Shown one piece after another: positions 48,833 to 62,334 of a DNA stretch of 64,000 nucleotides. Numbering within the stretch: position 1 is the stretch's first letter; each line of letters opens with the position of its first letter. The notes under the pieces are model-generated. The model did no database searches, was not told the DNA's origin, and worked only from the letters and a program-made list of their open reading frames with translations. The stretch spans positions 69,582,754 to 69,646,753 of the forward strand of contig OZ024854.1 of NCBI GenBank assembly GCA_964017155.1, given 5' to 3'. This DNA comes from Oasisia sp. SBJ-2009 (Eukaryota > Annelida > Polychaeta > Sabellida > Siboglinidae). The translations under genes and the position numbers were made by a program.

Positions 48833-49958
48833 AACTGATCCCCCGTAGACGGATCGGACTTTGTCGTTTTCCTCGATTATCCGAAAGTTGGCAAAATGAC
48901 GCGCACGGCCATTAGGCTTCCTCGAGAGAGTCGTAGTTACTCCCCGTGCGCGACACACGCCCGAGAAGACCGACCGGCGTGTCGAACCTTGCCGTTTTTC
49001 TCGATTCGCAGAACTGATCCCCCGTAGACGGATAGGACTTAGTCGTTTTCCTGGGTTTGTTTCCAAAAGTTGGCAAAACGACGCGCCCGGTCGGTCATTC
49101 GTCTACATGCACAAGTGATCTCTACCGTCGTCGAGTCCGTCTTTCCCGTCTCTCTCCCTCCGCCGGCCCGGGCCGGGCCGCGCCGCGCCGCGCTGGGCAG
49201 GGCCGCACCGGGCAGTTACCGGCGCCCGGCCGGGCTTCGGAACGCGACCGGCGGCAAGGCTTCGGCGCACAAGACTGGGCCGGGCTTCGGCATGCGACCA
49301 GCGGCCGGGCTTCGGAACGCAACCAGGTTTCGGCGCACACTACCGGGCCAGGTTTCGGCACGCCGCTTGCTCAACTGATCCCCCGTAGACGGATCGGACT
49401 TTGTCGTCGTTTTCCTCGATTTCTCCAACTATCACCCTGTTAAGGTCGCCAAATGCCTCGTCACCTCATCTAGCTAGTGGTTTCTTATTACTCCCGCCGT
49501 TTACCCTCCGGTCGGCACGGAATTATGTTGAAAAGAATGTAGACAGACATTTACGCTTCCCCAACTGATCCCCCGTAGACGGATCGGACTTTGTCGTCGT
49601 TTTCCTCGATTTCTCCAACTATCACCCTGTTAAGGTCGCCAAATGCCTCGTCACCTCATCTAGTTAGTGTTTCCTTATTACTCCCGCCGTTTACCTGCCG
49701 GTCGGTACGGAATTCTGTTGAAAAGAATGTAGACAGACATTTACGCTTCCCCAACTGATCCCCCGTAGACGGATGGGACTTTGTCGTTTTTCTCAGTTTT
49801 TCCGACTATCACCCTGTTAAGGTCGCCAAATGCCTCGCTCGTCGTCTAATGATTTTATATTAGTGGTTCCTTATTACTCCCGCCGTTTACCCACCGGTCG
49901 GCACGGCACGGCACGGAACTTTGTTGAAACAGGTTTAAACAGAAATTCTCGTTTCCCC
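48833..49958 (+). repeat. U44: 1,126-bp c3 unit
   Basis: cctggg, aagactgg, gaacgcaacc; 4,509 bp after U40. Confidence 0.92.
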
Positions 49959-51089
49959 AACTGATCCCCGGTTGACGGATCGGACTTTGTCGTTTTCCTC
50001 GATTATCCGAAAGTTAGCAAAATGACGCGCACGGCCATTAGGCTTCCTCGAGAGAGTCGTAGTTACTCCCCGTGCGCGACACACGCCCGAGAAGACCGAC
50101 CGGCGTGTCGAACCTTGCCGTTTTTCTCGATTCGCAGAACTGATCCCCCGTAGACGGATAGGACTTAGTCGTTTTCCTCGGTTTGTTTCCAAAAGTTGGC
50201 AAAACGACGCGCCCGGTCGGTCATTCGTCTACATGCACAAGTGATCTCTACCGTCGTCGAGTCCGTCTTTCCCGTCTCTCTCCCTCCGCCGGCCCGTGCC
50301 GGGCCGCGCCGCGCCGCGCCGCGCCGGGCAGGGCCGCGCCGGGCTGTTACCGGCGCCCGGCCGGGCTTCGGAACGCGACCGGCGGCAAGGCTTCGGCGCA
50401 CACGACTGGGCCGGGCTTCGGCATGCGACCAGCGGCCGGGCTTCGGAACGCGACCAGGTTTCGGCGCACACTACCGGGCCAGGTTTCGGCACGCCGCTTG
50501 CTCAACTGATCCCCCGTAGACGGATCGGACTTTGTCGTCGTTTTCCTCGATTTCTCCAACTATCACCCTGTTAAGGTCGCCAAATGCCTCGTCACCTCAT
50601 CTAGCTAGTGGTTTCTTATTACTCCCGCCGTTTACCCTCCGGTCGGCACGGAATTCTGTTGAAAAGAATGTAGACATACATTTACGCTTCCCCAACTGAT
50701 CCCCCGTAGACGGATCGGACTTTGTCGTCGTTTTCCTCGATTACTCCAACTATCACCATGTTAAGGTCGCCAAATGCCTCGTCACCTCATCTAGTTAGTG
50801 TTTCCTTATTACTCCCGCCGTTTACCTGCCGGTCGGTACGGAATTCTGTTGAAAAGAATGTAGACAGACATTTACGCTTCCCCAACTGATCCCCCGTAGA
50901 CGGATGGGACTTTGTCGTTTTTCTCAGTTTTTCCGACTATCACCCTGTTAAGGTCGCCAAATGCCTCGCTCGTCGACTAATTATTTTATATTAGTGGTTC
51001 CTTATTACTCCCGCCGTTTACCCACCGGTCGGCACGGCACGGCACGGAACTTTGTTGAAACAGGTTTAAACAGAAATTCTCGTTTCCCC
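49959..51089 (+). repeat. U45: 1,131-bp c4 unit
   Basis: A2, B 366 bp with cccgtgcc; 4,509 bp after U41. Confidence 0.92.
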
Positions 51090-52215
51090 AACTGATCCCC
51101 GGTTGACGGATCGGACTTTGTCGTTTTCCTCGATTATCCGAAAGTTAGCAAAATGACGCGCACGGCCATTAGGCTTCCTCGAGAGAGTCGTAGTTACTCC
51201 CCGTGCGCGACACACGCCCGAGAAGACCGACCGGCGTGTCGAACCTTGCCGTTTTTCTCGATTCGCAGAACTGATCCCCCGTAGACGGATAGGACTTTGT
51301 CGTTTTCCTGGGTTTGTTTCCAAAAGTTGGCAAAACGACGCGCCCGGTCGGTCATTCGTCTACATGCACAAGTGATCTCTACCGTCGTCGAGTCCGTCTT
51401 TCCCGTCTCTCTCCCTCCGCCGGCCCGGGCCGGGCCGCGCCGCGCCGCGCCGGGCAGGGCCGCGCCGGGCAGTTACCGGCGCCCGGCCGGGCTTCGGAAC
51501 GCGACCGGCGGCAAGGCTTCGGCGCACACGACTGGGCCGGGCTTCGGCATGCGACCAGCGGCCGGGCTTCGGAACGCGACCAGGTTTCGGCGCACACTAC
51601 CGGGCCAGGTTTCGGCACGCCGCTTGCTCAACTGATCCCCCGTAGACGGATCGGACTTTGTCGTCGTTTTCCTCGATTTCTCCAACTATCACCCTGTTAA
51701 GGTCGCCAAATGCCTCGTCACCTCATCTAGCTAGTGGTTTCTTATTACTCCCGCCGTTTACCCTCCGGTCGGCACGGAATTATGTTGAAAACAATGTAGA
51801 CAGACATTTACGCTTCCCCAACTGATCCCCCGTAGACGGATCGGACTTTGTCGTCGTTTTCCTCGATTTCTCCAACTATCACCCTGTTAAGGTCGCCAAA
51901 TGCCTCGTCACCTCATCTAGTTAGTGTTTCCTTATTACTCCCGCCGTTTACCTGCCGGTCGGTACGGAATTCTGTTGAAAAGAATGTAGACAGACATTTA
52001 CGCTTCCCCAACTGATCCCCCGTAGACGGATGGGACTTTGTCGTTTTTCTCAGTTTTTCCGACTATCACCCTGTTAAGGTCGCCAAATGCCTCGCTCGTC
52101 GTCTAATGATTTTATATTAGTGGTTCCTTATTACTCCCGCCGTTTACCCACCGGTCGGCACGGCACGGCACGGAACTTTGTTGAAACAGGTTTAAACAGA
52201 AATTCTCGTTTCCCC
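51090..52215 (+). repeat. U46: 1,126-bp c5 unit
   Basis: A2, B starting ataggactttgtcg with cctggg, C with gaaaacaatg; E with three CACGG. Confidence 0.92.
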
Positions 52216-53336
52216 AACTGATCCCCCGTAGACGGATCGGACTTTGTCGTTTTCCTCGATTATCCGAAAGTTGGCAAAATGACGCGCACGGCCATTAGGC
52301 TTCCTCGAGAGAGTCGTAGTTACTCCCCGTGCGCGACACACGCCCGAGAAGACCGACCGGCGCGTCGAACTTTGCCGTTTTTCTCGATTCGCAGAACTGA
52401 TCCCCCGTAGACGGATAGGACTTAGTCGTTTTCCTCGGTTTGTTTCCAAAAGTTGGCAAAACGACGCGCCCGGTCGGTCATTCGTCTACATGCACAAGTG
52501 ATCTCTACCGTCGTCGAGTCCGTCTTTCCCGTCTCTCTCCCTCCGCCGGCGCGGGCCGGGCCGGGCCGCGCCGGGCCGGGCCACGCCGGGCAGTTACCGG
52601 CGCCCGGCCGGGCTTCGGAACGCGACCGGCGGCAAGGCTTCGGCGCACACGACTGGGCCGGGCTTCGGCATGCGACCAGCGGCCGGGCTTCGGAACGCGA
52701 CCAGGTTTCGGCGCACACTACCGGGCCAGGTTTCGGCACGCCGCTTGCTCAACTGATCCCCCGTAGACGGATCGGACTTTGTCGTCGTTTTCCTCGATTT
52801 CTCCAACTATCACCCTGTTAAGGTCGCCAAATGCCTCGTCACCTCATCTAGCTAGTGGTTTCTTATTACTCCCGCCGTTTACCCTCCGGTCGGCACGGAA
52901 TTATGTTGAAAAGAATGTAGACAGACATTTACGCTTCCCCAACTGATCCCCCGTAGACGGATCGGACTTTGTCGTCGTTTTCCTCGATTTCTCCAACTAT
53001 CACCCTGTTAAGGTCGCCAAATGCCTCGTCACCTCACCTAGTTAGTGTTTCCTTATTACTCCCGCCGTTTACCTGCCGGTCGGTACGGAATTCTGTTGAA
53101 AAGAATGTAGACAGACATTTACGCTTCCCCAACTGATCCCCCGTAGACGGATGGGACTTTGTCGTTTTTCTCAGTTTTTCCGACTATCACCCTGTTAAGG
53201 TCGCCAAATGCCTCGCTCGTCGTCTAATGATTTTATATTAGTGGTTCCTTATTACTCCCGCCGTTTACCCACCGGTCGGCACGGCACGGCACGGAACTTT
53301 GTTGAAACAGGTTTAAACAGAAATTCTCGTTTCCCC
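52216..53336 (+). repeat. U47: 1,121-bp c6 unit
   Basis: A with gcgcgtcg, 356-bp B with cgcgggcc, D with cctcacctag; counterpart of U37. Confidence 0.92.
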
Positions 53337-54462
53337 AACTGATCCCCGGTTGACGGATCGGACTTTGTCGTTTTCCTCGATTATCCGAAAGTTAGCAAAA
53401 TGACGCGCACGGCCATTAGGCTTCCTCGAGAGAGTCGTAGTTACTCCCCGTGCGCGACACACGCCCGAGAAGACCGACCGGCGTGTCGAACCTTGCCGTT
53501 TTTCTCGATTCGCAGAACTGATCCCCCGTAGACGGATAGGACTTAGTCGTTTTCCTCGGTTTGTTTCCAAAAGTTGGCAAAACGACGCGCCCGGTCGGTC
53601 ATTCGTCTACATGCACAAGTGATCTCTACCGTCGTCGAGTCCGTCTTTCCCGTCTCTCTCCCTCCGCCGGCCCGGGCCGGGCCGCGCCGCGCCGCGCCGG
53701 GCAGGGCCTCGCCGGGCAGTTACCGGCGCCCGGCCGGGCTTCGGAACGCGACCGGCGGCAAGGCTTCGGCGCACACGACTGGGCCGGGCTTCGGCATGCG
53801 ACCAGCGGCCGGGCTTCGGAACGCGACCAGGTTTCGGCGCACACTACCGGGCCAGGTTTCGGCACGCCGCTTGCTCAACTGATCCCCCGTAGACGGATCG
53901 GACTTTGTCGTCGTTTTCCTCGATTTCTCCAACTATCACCCTGTTAAGGTCGCCAAATGCCTCGTCACCTCATCTAGCTAGTGGTTTCTTATTACTCCCG
54001 CCGTTTACCCTCCGGTCGGCACGGAATTATGTTGAAAAGAATGTAGACAGACATTTACGCTTCCCCAACTGATCCCCCGTAGACGGATCGGACTTTGTCG
54101 TCGTTTTCCTCGATTTCTCCAACTATCACCCTGTTAAGGTCGCCAAATGCCTCGTCACCTCATCTAGTTAGTGTTTCCTTATTACTCCCGCCGTTTACCT
54201 GCCGGTCGGTACGGAATTCTGTTGAAAAGAATGTAGACAGACATTTACGCTTCCCCAACTGATCCCCCGTAGACGGATGGGACTTTGTCGTTTTTCTCAG
54301 TTTTTCCGACTATCACCCTGTTAAGGTCGCCAAATGCCTCGCTCGTCGTCTAATGATTTTATATTAGTGGTTCCTTATTACTCCCGCCGTTTACCCACCG
54401 GTCGGCACGGCACGGCACGGAACTTTGTTGAAACAGGTTTAAACAGAAATTCTCGTTTCCCC
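53337..54462 (+). repeat. U48: 1,126-bp c7 unit
   Basis: A2; B with the c7 tag gggcctcgccggg; C with gaaaagaatg. Confidence 0.92.
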
Positions 54463-55583
54463 AACTGATCCCCCGTAGACGGATCGGACTTTGTCGTTTT
54501 CCTCGATTATCCGAAAGTTGGCAAAATGACGCGCACGGCCATTAGGCTTCCTCGAGAGAGTCGTAGTTACTCCCCGTGCGCGACACACGCCCGAGAAGAC
54601 CGACCGGCGCGTCGAACTTTGCCGTTTTTCTCGATTCGCAGAACTGATCCCCCGTAGACGGATAGGACTTAGTCGTTTTCCTCGGTTTGTTTCCAAAAGT
54701 TGGCAAAACGACGCGCCCGGTCGGTCATTCGTCTACATGCACAAGTGATCTCTACCGTCGTCGAGTCCGTCTTTCCCGTCTCTCTCCCTCCGCCGGCGCG
54801 GGCCGGGCCGGGCCGCGCCGGGCCGGGCCACGCCGGGCAGTTACCGGCGCCCGGCCGGGCTTCGGAACGCGACCGGCGGCAAGGCTTCGGCGCACACGAC
54901 TGGGCCGGGCTTCGGCATGCGACCAGCGGCCGGGCTTCGGAACGCGACCAGGTTTCGGCGCACACTACCGGGCCAGGTTTCGGCACGCCGCTTGCTCAAC
55001 TGATCCCCCGTAGACGGATCGGACTTTGTCGTCGTTTTCCTCGATTTCTCAATCTATCACCCTGTTAAGGTCGCCAAATGCCTCGTCACCTCATCTAGCT
55101 AGTGGTTTCTTATTACTCCCGCCGTTTACCCTCCGGTCGGCACGGAATTATGTTGAAAAGAATGTAGACAGACATTTACGCTTCCCCAACTGATCCCCCG
55201 TAGACGGATCGGACTTTGTCGTCGTTTTCCTCGATTTCTCCAACTATCACCCTGTTAAGGTCGCCAAATGCCTCGTCACCTCACCTAGTTAGTGTTTCCT
55301 TATTACTCCCGCCGTTTACCTGCCGGTCGGTACGGAATTCTGTTGAAAAGAATGTAGACAGACATTTACGCTTCCCCAACTGATCCCCCGTAGACGGATG
55401 GGACTTTGTCGTTTTTCTCAGTTTTTCCGACTATCACCCTGTTAAGGTCGCCAAATGCCTCGCTCGTCGTCTAATGATTTTATATTAGTGGTTCCTTATT
55501 ACTCCCGCCGTTTACCCACCGGTCGGCACGGCACGGCACGGAACTTTGTTGAAACAGGTTTAAACAGAAATTCTCGTTTCCCC
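54463..55583 (+). repeat. U49: 1,121-bp c6 unit with mixed C
   Basis: B as in U47; C combines ctcaatc (a c2-like tag) with cttattactcc and gaattatg, so it looks like a conversion product; D with cctcacctag. Confidence 0.91.
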
Positions 55584-56709
55584 AACTGATCCCCGGTTGA
55601 CGGATCGGACTTTGTCGTTTTCCTCGATTATCCGAAAGTTAGCAAAATGACGCGCACGGCCATTAGGCTTCCTCGAGAGAGTCGTAGTTACTCCCCGTGC
55701 GCGACACACGCCCGAGAAGACCGACCGGCGTGTCGAACCTTGCCGTTTTTCTCGATTCGCAGAACTGATCCCCCGTAGACGGATAGGACTTAGTCGTTTT
55801 CCTCGGTTTGTTTCCAAAAGTTGGCAAAACGACGCGCCCGGTCGGTCATTCGTCTACATGCACAAGTGATCTCTACCGTCGTCGAGTCCGTCTTTCCCGT
55901 CTCTCTCCCTCCGCCGGCCCGGGCCGGGCCGCGCCGCGCCGCGCCGGGCAGGGCCTCGCCGGGCAGTTACCGGCGCCCGGCCGGGCTTCGGAACGCGACC
56001 GGCGGCAAGGCTTCGGCGCACACGACTGGGCCGGGCTTCGGCATGCGACCAGCGGCCGGGCTTCGGAACGCGACCAGGTTTCGGCGCACACTACCGGGCC
56101 AGGTTTCGGCACGCCGCTTGCTCAACTGATCCCCCGTAGACGGATCGGACTTTGTCGTCGTTTTCCTCGATTTCTCCAACTATCACCCTGTTAAGGTCGC
56201 CAAATGCCTCGTCACCTCATCTAGCTAGTGGTTTCTTATTACTCCCGCCGTTTACCCTCCGGTCGGCACGGAATTATGTTGAAAAGAATGTAGACAGACA
56301 TTTACGCTTCCCCAACTGATCCCCCGTAGACGGATCGGACTTTGTCGTCGTTTTCCTCGATTTCTCCAACTATCACCCTGTTAAGGTCGCCAAATGCCTC
56401 GTCACCTCATCTAGTTAGTGTTTCCTTATTACTCCCGCCGTTTACCTGCCGGTCGGTACGGAATTCTGTTGAAAAGAATGTAGACAGACATTTACGCTTC
56501 CCCAACTGATCCCCCGTAGACGGATGGGACTTTGTCGTTTTTCTCAGTTTTTCCGACTATCACCCTGTTAAGGTCGCCAAATGCCTCGCTCGTCGTCTAA
56601 TGATTTTATATTAGTGGTTCCTTATTACTCCCGCCGTTTACCCACCGGTCGGCACGGCACGGCACGGAACTTTGTTGAAACAGGTTTAAACAGAAATTCT
56701 CGTTTCCCC
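55584..56709 (+). repeat. U50: 1,126-bp c7 unit
   Basis: A2 and gcctcgcc, same as U48, 2,247 bp later. Confidence 0.92.
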
Positions 56710-57830
56710 AACTGATCCCCCGTAGACGGATCGGACTTTGTCGTTTTCCTCGATTATCCGAAAGTTGGCAAAATGACGCGCACGGCCATTAGGCTTCCTC
56801 GAGAGAGTCGTAGTTACTCCCCGTGCGCGACACACGCCCGAGAAGACCGACCGGCGCGTCGAACTTTGCCGTTTTTCTCGATTCGCAGAACTGATCCCCC
56901 GTAGACGGATAGGACTTAGTCGTTTTCCTCGGTTTGTTTCCAAAAGTTGGCAAAACGACGCGCCCGGTCGGTCATTCGTCTACATGCACAAGTGATCTCT
57001 ACCGTCGTCGAGTCCGTCTTTCCCGTCTCTCTCCCTCCGCCGGCGCGGGCCGGGCCGGGCCGCGCCGGGCCGGGCCACGCCGGGCAGTTACCGGCGCCCG
57101 GCCGGGCTTCGGAACGCGACCGGCGGCAAGGCTTCGGCGCACACGACTGGGCCGGGCTTCGGCATGCGACCAGCGGCCGGGCTTCGGAACGCGACCAGGT
57201 TTCGGCGCACACTACCGGGCCAGGTTTCGGCACGCCGCTTGCTCAACTGATCCCCCGTAGACGGATCGGACTTTGTCGTCGTTTTCCTCGATTTCTCAAT
57301 CTATCACCCTGTTAAGGTCGCCAAATGCCTCGTCACCTCATCTAGCTAGTGGTTTCTTATTATTCCCGCCGTTTACCCTCCGGTCGGCACGGAATTCTGT
57401 TGAAAAGAATGTAGACATACATTTACGCTTCCCCAACTGATCCCCCGTAGACGGATCGGACTTTGTCGTCGTTTTCCTCGATTACTCCTACTATCACCAT
57501 GTTAAGGTCGCCAAATGCCTCGTCACCTCATCTAGTTAGTGTTTCCTTATTACTCCCGCCGTTTACCTGCCGGTCGGTACGGAATTCTGTTGAAAAGAAT
57601 GTAGACAGACATTTACGCTTCCCCAACTGATCCCCCGTAGACGGATGGGACTTTGTCGTTTTTCTCAGTTTTTCCGACTATCACCCTGTTAAGGTCGCCA
57701 AATGCCTCGCTCGTCGTCTAATGATTTTATATTAGTGGTTCCTTATTACTCCCGCCGTTTACCCACCGGTCGGCACGGCACGGCACGGAACTTTGTTGAA
57801 ACAGGTTTAAATAGAAATTCTCGTTTCCCC
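56710..57830 (+). repeat. U51: 1,121-bp c6 unit
   Basis: B as in U47; C with ctcaatc, cttattattcc and acatacatt; D with the rare gattactcctac; E tail aaatagaaattc. U56 carries the same set of tags. Confidence 0.92.
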
Positions 57831-58956
57831 AACTGATCCCCGGTTGACGGATCGGACTTTGTCGTTTTCCTCGATTATCCGAAAGTTAGCAAAATGACGC
57901 GCACGGCCATTAGGCTTCCTCGAGAGAGTCGTAGTTACTCCCCGTGCGCGACACACGCCCGAGAAGACCGACCGGCGTGTCGAACCTTGCCGTTTTTCTC
58001 GATTCGCAGAACTGATCCCCCGTAGACGGATAGGACTTAGTCGTTTTCCTGGGTTTGTTTCCAAAAGTTGGCAAAACGACGCGCCCGGTCGGTCATTCGT
58101 CTACATGCACAAGTGATCTCTACCGTCGTCGAGTCCGTCTTTCCCGTCTCTCTCCCTCCGCCGGCGCGGGCCGGGCCGGGCCGGGCCGCGCCGGGCCGGG
58201 CCACGCCAGGCAGTTACCGGCGCCCGGCCGGGCTTCGGAACGCGACCGGCGGCAAGGCTTCGGCGCACACGACTGGGCCGGGCTTCGGCTTGCGACCAGC
58301 GGCCGGGCTTCGGAACGCGACCAGGTTTCGGCGCACACTACCGGGCCAGGTTTCGGCACGCCGCTTGCTCAACTGATCCCCCGTAGACGGATCGGACTTT
58401 GTCGTCGTTTTCCTCGATTTCTCCAACTATCACCCTGTTAAGGTCGCCAAATGCCTCGTCACCTCATCTAGCTAGTGGTTTCTTATTACTCCCGCCGTTT
58501 ACCCTCCGGTCGGCACGGAATTATGTTGAAAAGAATGTAGACAGACATTTACGCTTCCCCAACTGATCCCCCGTAGACGGATCGGACTTTGTCGTCGTTT
58601 TCCTCGATTTCTCCAACTATCACCCTGTTAAGGTCGCCAAATGCCTCGTCACCTCACCTAGTTAGTGTTTCCTTATTACTCCCGCCGTTTACCTGCCGGT
58701 CGGTACGGAATTCTGTTGAAAAGAATGTAGACAGACATTTACGCTTCCCCAACTGATCCCCCGTAGACGGATGGGACTTTGTCGTTTTTCTCAGTTTTTC
58801 CGACTATCACCCTGTTAAGGTCGCCAAATGCCTCGCTCGTCGTCTAATGATTTTATATTAGTGGTTCCTTATTACTCCCGCCGTTTACCCACCGGTCGGC
58901 ACGGCACGGCACGGAACTTTGTTGAAACAGGTTTAAACAGAAATTCTCGTTTCCCA
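57831..58956 (+). repeat. U52: 1,126-bp c8 unit
   Basis: A2; B with cctggg, cgcgggcc, gccacgccaggcag and cttcggcttgcg; D with cctcacctag. Confidence 0.92.
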
Positions 58957-60082
58957 AACTGATCCCCGGTTGACGGATCGGACTTTGTCGTTTTCCTCGA
59001 TTATCCGAAAGTTAGCAAAATGACGCGCACGGCCATTAGGCTTCCTCGAGAGAGTCGTAGTTACTCCCCGTGCGCGACACACGCCCGAGAAGACCGACCG
59101 GCGTGTCGAACCTTGCCGTTTTTCTCGATTCGCAGAACTGATCCCCCGTAGACGGATAGGACTTAGTCGTTTTCCTCGGTTTGTTTCCAAAAGTTGGCAA
59201 AACGACGCGCCCGGTCGGTCATTCGTCTACATGCACAAGTGATCTCTACCGTCGTCGAGTCCGTCTTTCCCGTCTCTCTCCCTCCGCCGGCCCGGGCCGG
59301 GCCGCGCCGCGCCGCGCCGGGCAGGGCCTCGCCGGGCAGTTACCGGCGCCCGGCCGGGCTTCGGAACGCGACCGGCGGCAAGGCTTCGGCGCACACGACT
59401 GGGCCGGGCTTCGGCATGCGACCAGCGGCCGGGCTTCGGAACGCGACCAGGTTTCGGCGCACACTACCGGGCCAGGTTTCGGCACGCCGCTTGCTCAACT
59501 GATCCCCCGTAGACGGATCGGACTTTGTCGTCGTTTTCCTCGATTTCTCCAACTATCACCCTGTTAAGGTCGCCAAATGCCTCGTCACCTCATCTAGCTA
59601 GTGGTTTCTTATTACTCCCGCCGTTTACCCTCCGGTCGGCACGGAATTATGTTGAAAACAATGTAGACAGACATTTACGCTTCCCCAACTGATCCCCCGT
59701 AGACGGATCGGACTTTGTCGTCGTTTTCCTCGATTTCTCCAACTATCACCCTGTTAAGGTCGCCAAATGCCTCGTCACCTCATCTAGTTAGTGTTTCCTT
59801 ATTACTCCCGCCGTTTACCTGCCGGTCGGTACGGAATTCTGTTGAAAAGAATGTAGACAGACATTTACGCTTCCCCAACTGATCCCCCGTAGACGGATGG
59901 GACTTTGTCGTTTTTCTCAGTTTTTCCGACTATCACCCTGTTAAGGTCGCCAAATGCCTCGCTCGTCGTCTAATGATTTTATATTAGTGGTTCCTTATTA
60001 CTCCCGCCGTTTACCCACCGGTCGGCACGGCACGGCACGGAACTTTGTTGAAACAGGTTTAAATAGAAATTCTCGTTTCCCC
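58957..60082 (+). repeat. U53: 1,126-bp c7 unit
   Basis: A2; B with gcctcgcc; C with gaaaacaatg; E tail aaatagaaattc. The U52 E ends tttcccaaac just before it, a private change. Confidence 0.92.
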
Positions 60083-61208
60083 AACTGATCCCCCGTAGAC
60101 GGATCGGACTTTGTCGTTTTCCTCGATTATCCGAAAGTTGGCAAAATGACGCGCACGGCCATTAGGCTTCCTCGAGAGAGTCGTAGTTACTCCCCGTGGG
60201 CGACACACGCCCGAGAAGACCGACCGGCGTGTCGAACCTTGCCGTTTTTCTCGATTCGCAGAACTGATCCCCCGTAGACGGATAGGACTTAGTCGTTTTC
60301 CTGGGTTTGTTTCCAAAAGTTGGCAAAACGACGCGCCCGGTCGGTCATTCGTCTACATGCACAAGTGATCTCTACCGTCGTCGAGTCCGTCTTTCCCGTC
60401 TCTCTCCCTCCGCCGGCGCGGGCCGGGCCGGGCCGGGCCGCGCCGGGCCGGGCCACGCCAGGCAGTTACCGGCGCCCGGCCGGGCTTCGGAACGCGACCG
60501 GCGGCAAGGCTTCGGCGCACACGACTGGGCCGGGCTTCGGCTTGCGACCAGCGGCCGGGCTTCGGAACGCGACCAGGTTTCGGCGCACACTACCGGGCCA
60601 GGTTTCGGCACGCCGCTTGCTCAACTGATCCCCCGTAGACGGATCGGACTTTGTCGTCGTTTTCCTCGATTTCTCCAACTATCACCCTGTTAAGGTCGCC
60701 AAATGCCTCGTCACCTCATCTAGCTAGTGGTTTCTTATTACTCCCGCCGTTTACCCTCCGGTCGGCACGGAATTATGTTGAAAAGAATGTAGACAGACAT
60801 TTACGCTTCCCCAACTGATCCCCCGTAGACGGATCGGACTTTGTCGTCGTTTTCCTCGATTTCTCCAACTATCACCCTGTTAAGGTCGCCAAATGCCTCG
60901 TCACCTCACCTAGTTAGTGTTTCCTTATTACTCCCGCCGTTTACCTGCCGGTCGGTACGGAATTCTGTTGAAAAGAATGTAGACAGACATTTACGCTTCC
61001 CCAACTGATCCCCCGTAGACGGATGGGACTTTGTCGTTTTTCTCAGTTTTTCCGACTATCACCCTGTTAAGGTCGCCAAATGCCTCGCTCGTCGTCTAAT
61101 GATTTTATATTAGTGGTTCCTTATTACTCCCGCCGTTTACCCACCGGTCGGCACGGCACGGCACGGAACTTTGTTGAAACAGGTTTAAACAGAAATTCTC
61201 GTTTCCCC
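60083..61208 (+). repeat. U54: 1,126-bp c8 unit
   Basis: A1 (not A2) with private ccgtgggcgac; B as in U52, including cttcggcttgcg and ccaggcag; D with cctcacctag. Confidence 0.92.
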
Positions 61209-62334
61209 AACTGATCCCCGGTTGACGGATCGGACTTTGTCGTTTTCCTCGATTATCCGAAAGTTAGCAAAATGACGCGCACGGCCATTAGGCTTCCTCG
61301 AGAGAGTCGTAGTTACTCCCCGTGCGCGACACACGCCCGAGAAGACCGACCGGCGTGTCGAACCTTGCCGTTTTTCTCGATTCGCAGAACTGATCCCCCG
61401 TAGACGGATAGGACTTAGTCGTTTTCCTCGGTTTGTTTCCAAAAGTTGGCAAAACGACGCGCCCGGTCGGTCATTCGTCTACATGCACAAGTGATCTCTA
61501 CCGTCGTCGAGTCCGTCTTTCCCGTCTCTCTCCCTCCGCCGGCCCGGGCCGGGCCGCGCCGCGCCGCGCCGGGCAGGGCCTCGCCGGGCAGTTACCGGCG
61601 CCCGGCCGGGCTTCGGAACGCGACCGGCGGCAAGGCTTCGGCGCACACGACTGGGCCGGGCTTCGGCATGCGACCAGCGGCCGGGCTTCGGAACGCGACC
61701 AGGTTTCGGCGCACACTACCGGGCCAGGTTTCGGCACGCCGCTTGCTCAACTGATCCCCCGTAGACGGATCGGACTTTGTCGTCGTTTTCCTCGATTTCT
61801 CCAACTATCACCCTGTTAAGGTCGCCAAATGCCTCGTCACCTCATCTAGCTAGTGGTTTCTTATTACTCCCGCCGTTTACCCTCCGGTCGGCACGGAATT
61901 ATGTTGAAAACAATGTAGACAGACATTTACGCTTCCCCAACTGATCCCCCGTAGACGGATCGGACTTTGTCGTCGTTTTCCTCGATTTCTCCAACTATCA
62001 CCCTGTTAAGGTCGCCAAATGCCTCGTCACCTCATCTAGTTAGTGTTTCCTTATTACTCCCGCCGTTTACCTGCCGGTCGGTACGGAATTCTGTTGAAAA
62101 GAATGTAGACAGACATTTACGCTTCCCCAACTGATCCCCCGTAGACGGATGGGACTTTGTCGTTTTTCTCAGTTTTTCCGACTATCACCCTGTTAAGGTC
62201 GCCAAATGCCTCGCTCGTCGTCTAATGATTTTATATTAGTGGTTCCTTATTACTCCCGCCGTTTACCCACCGGTCGGCACGGCACGGCACGGAACTTTGT
62301 TGAAACAGGTTTAAACAGAAATTCTCGTTTCCCC
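61209..62334 (+). repeat. U55: 1,126-bp c7 unit
   Basis: A2; gcctcgcc in B; gaaaacaatg in C; 2,252 bp after U53. Confidence 0.92.
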
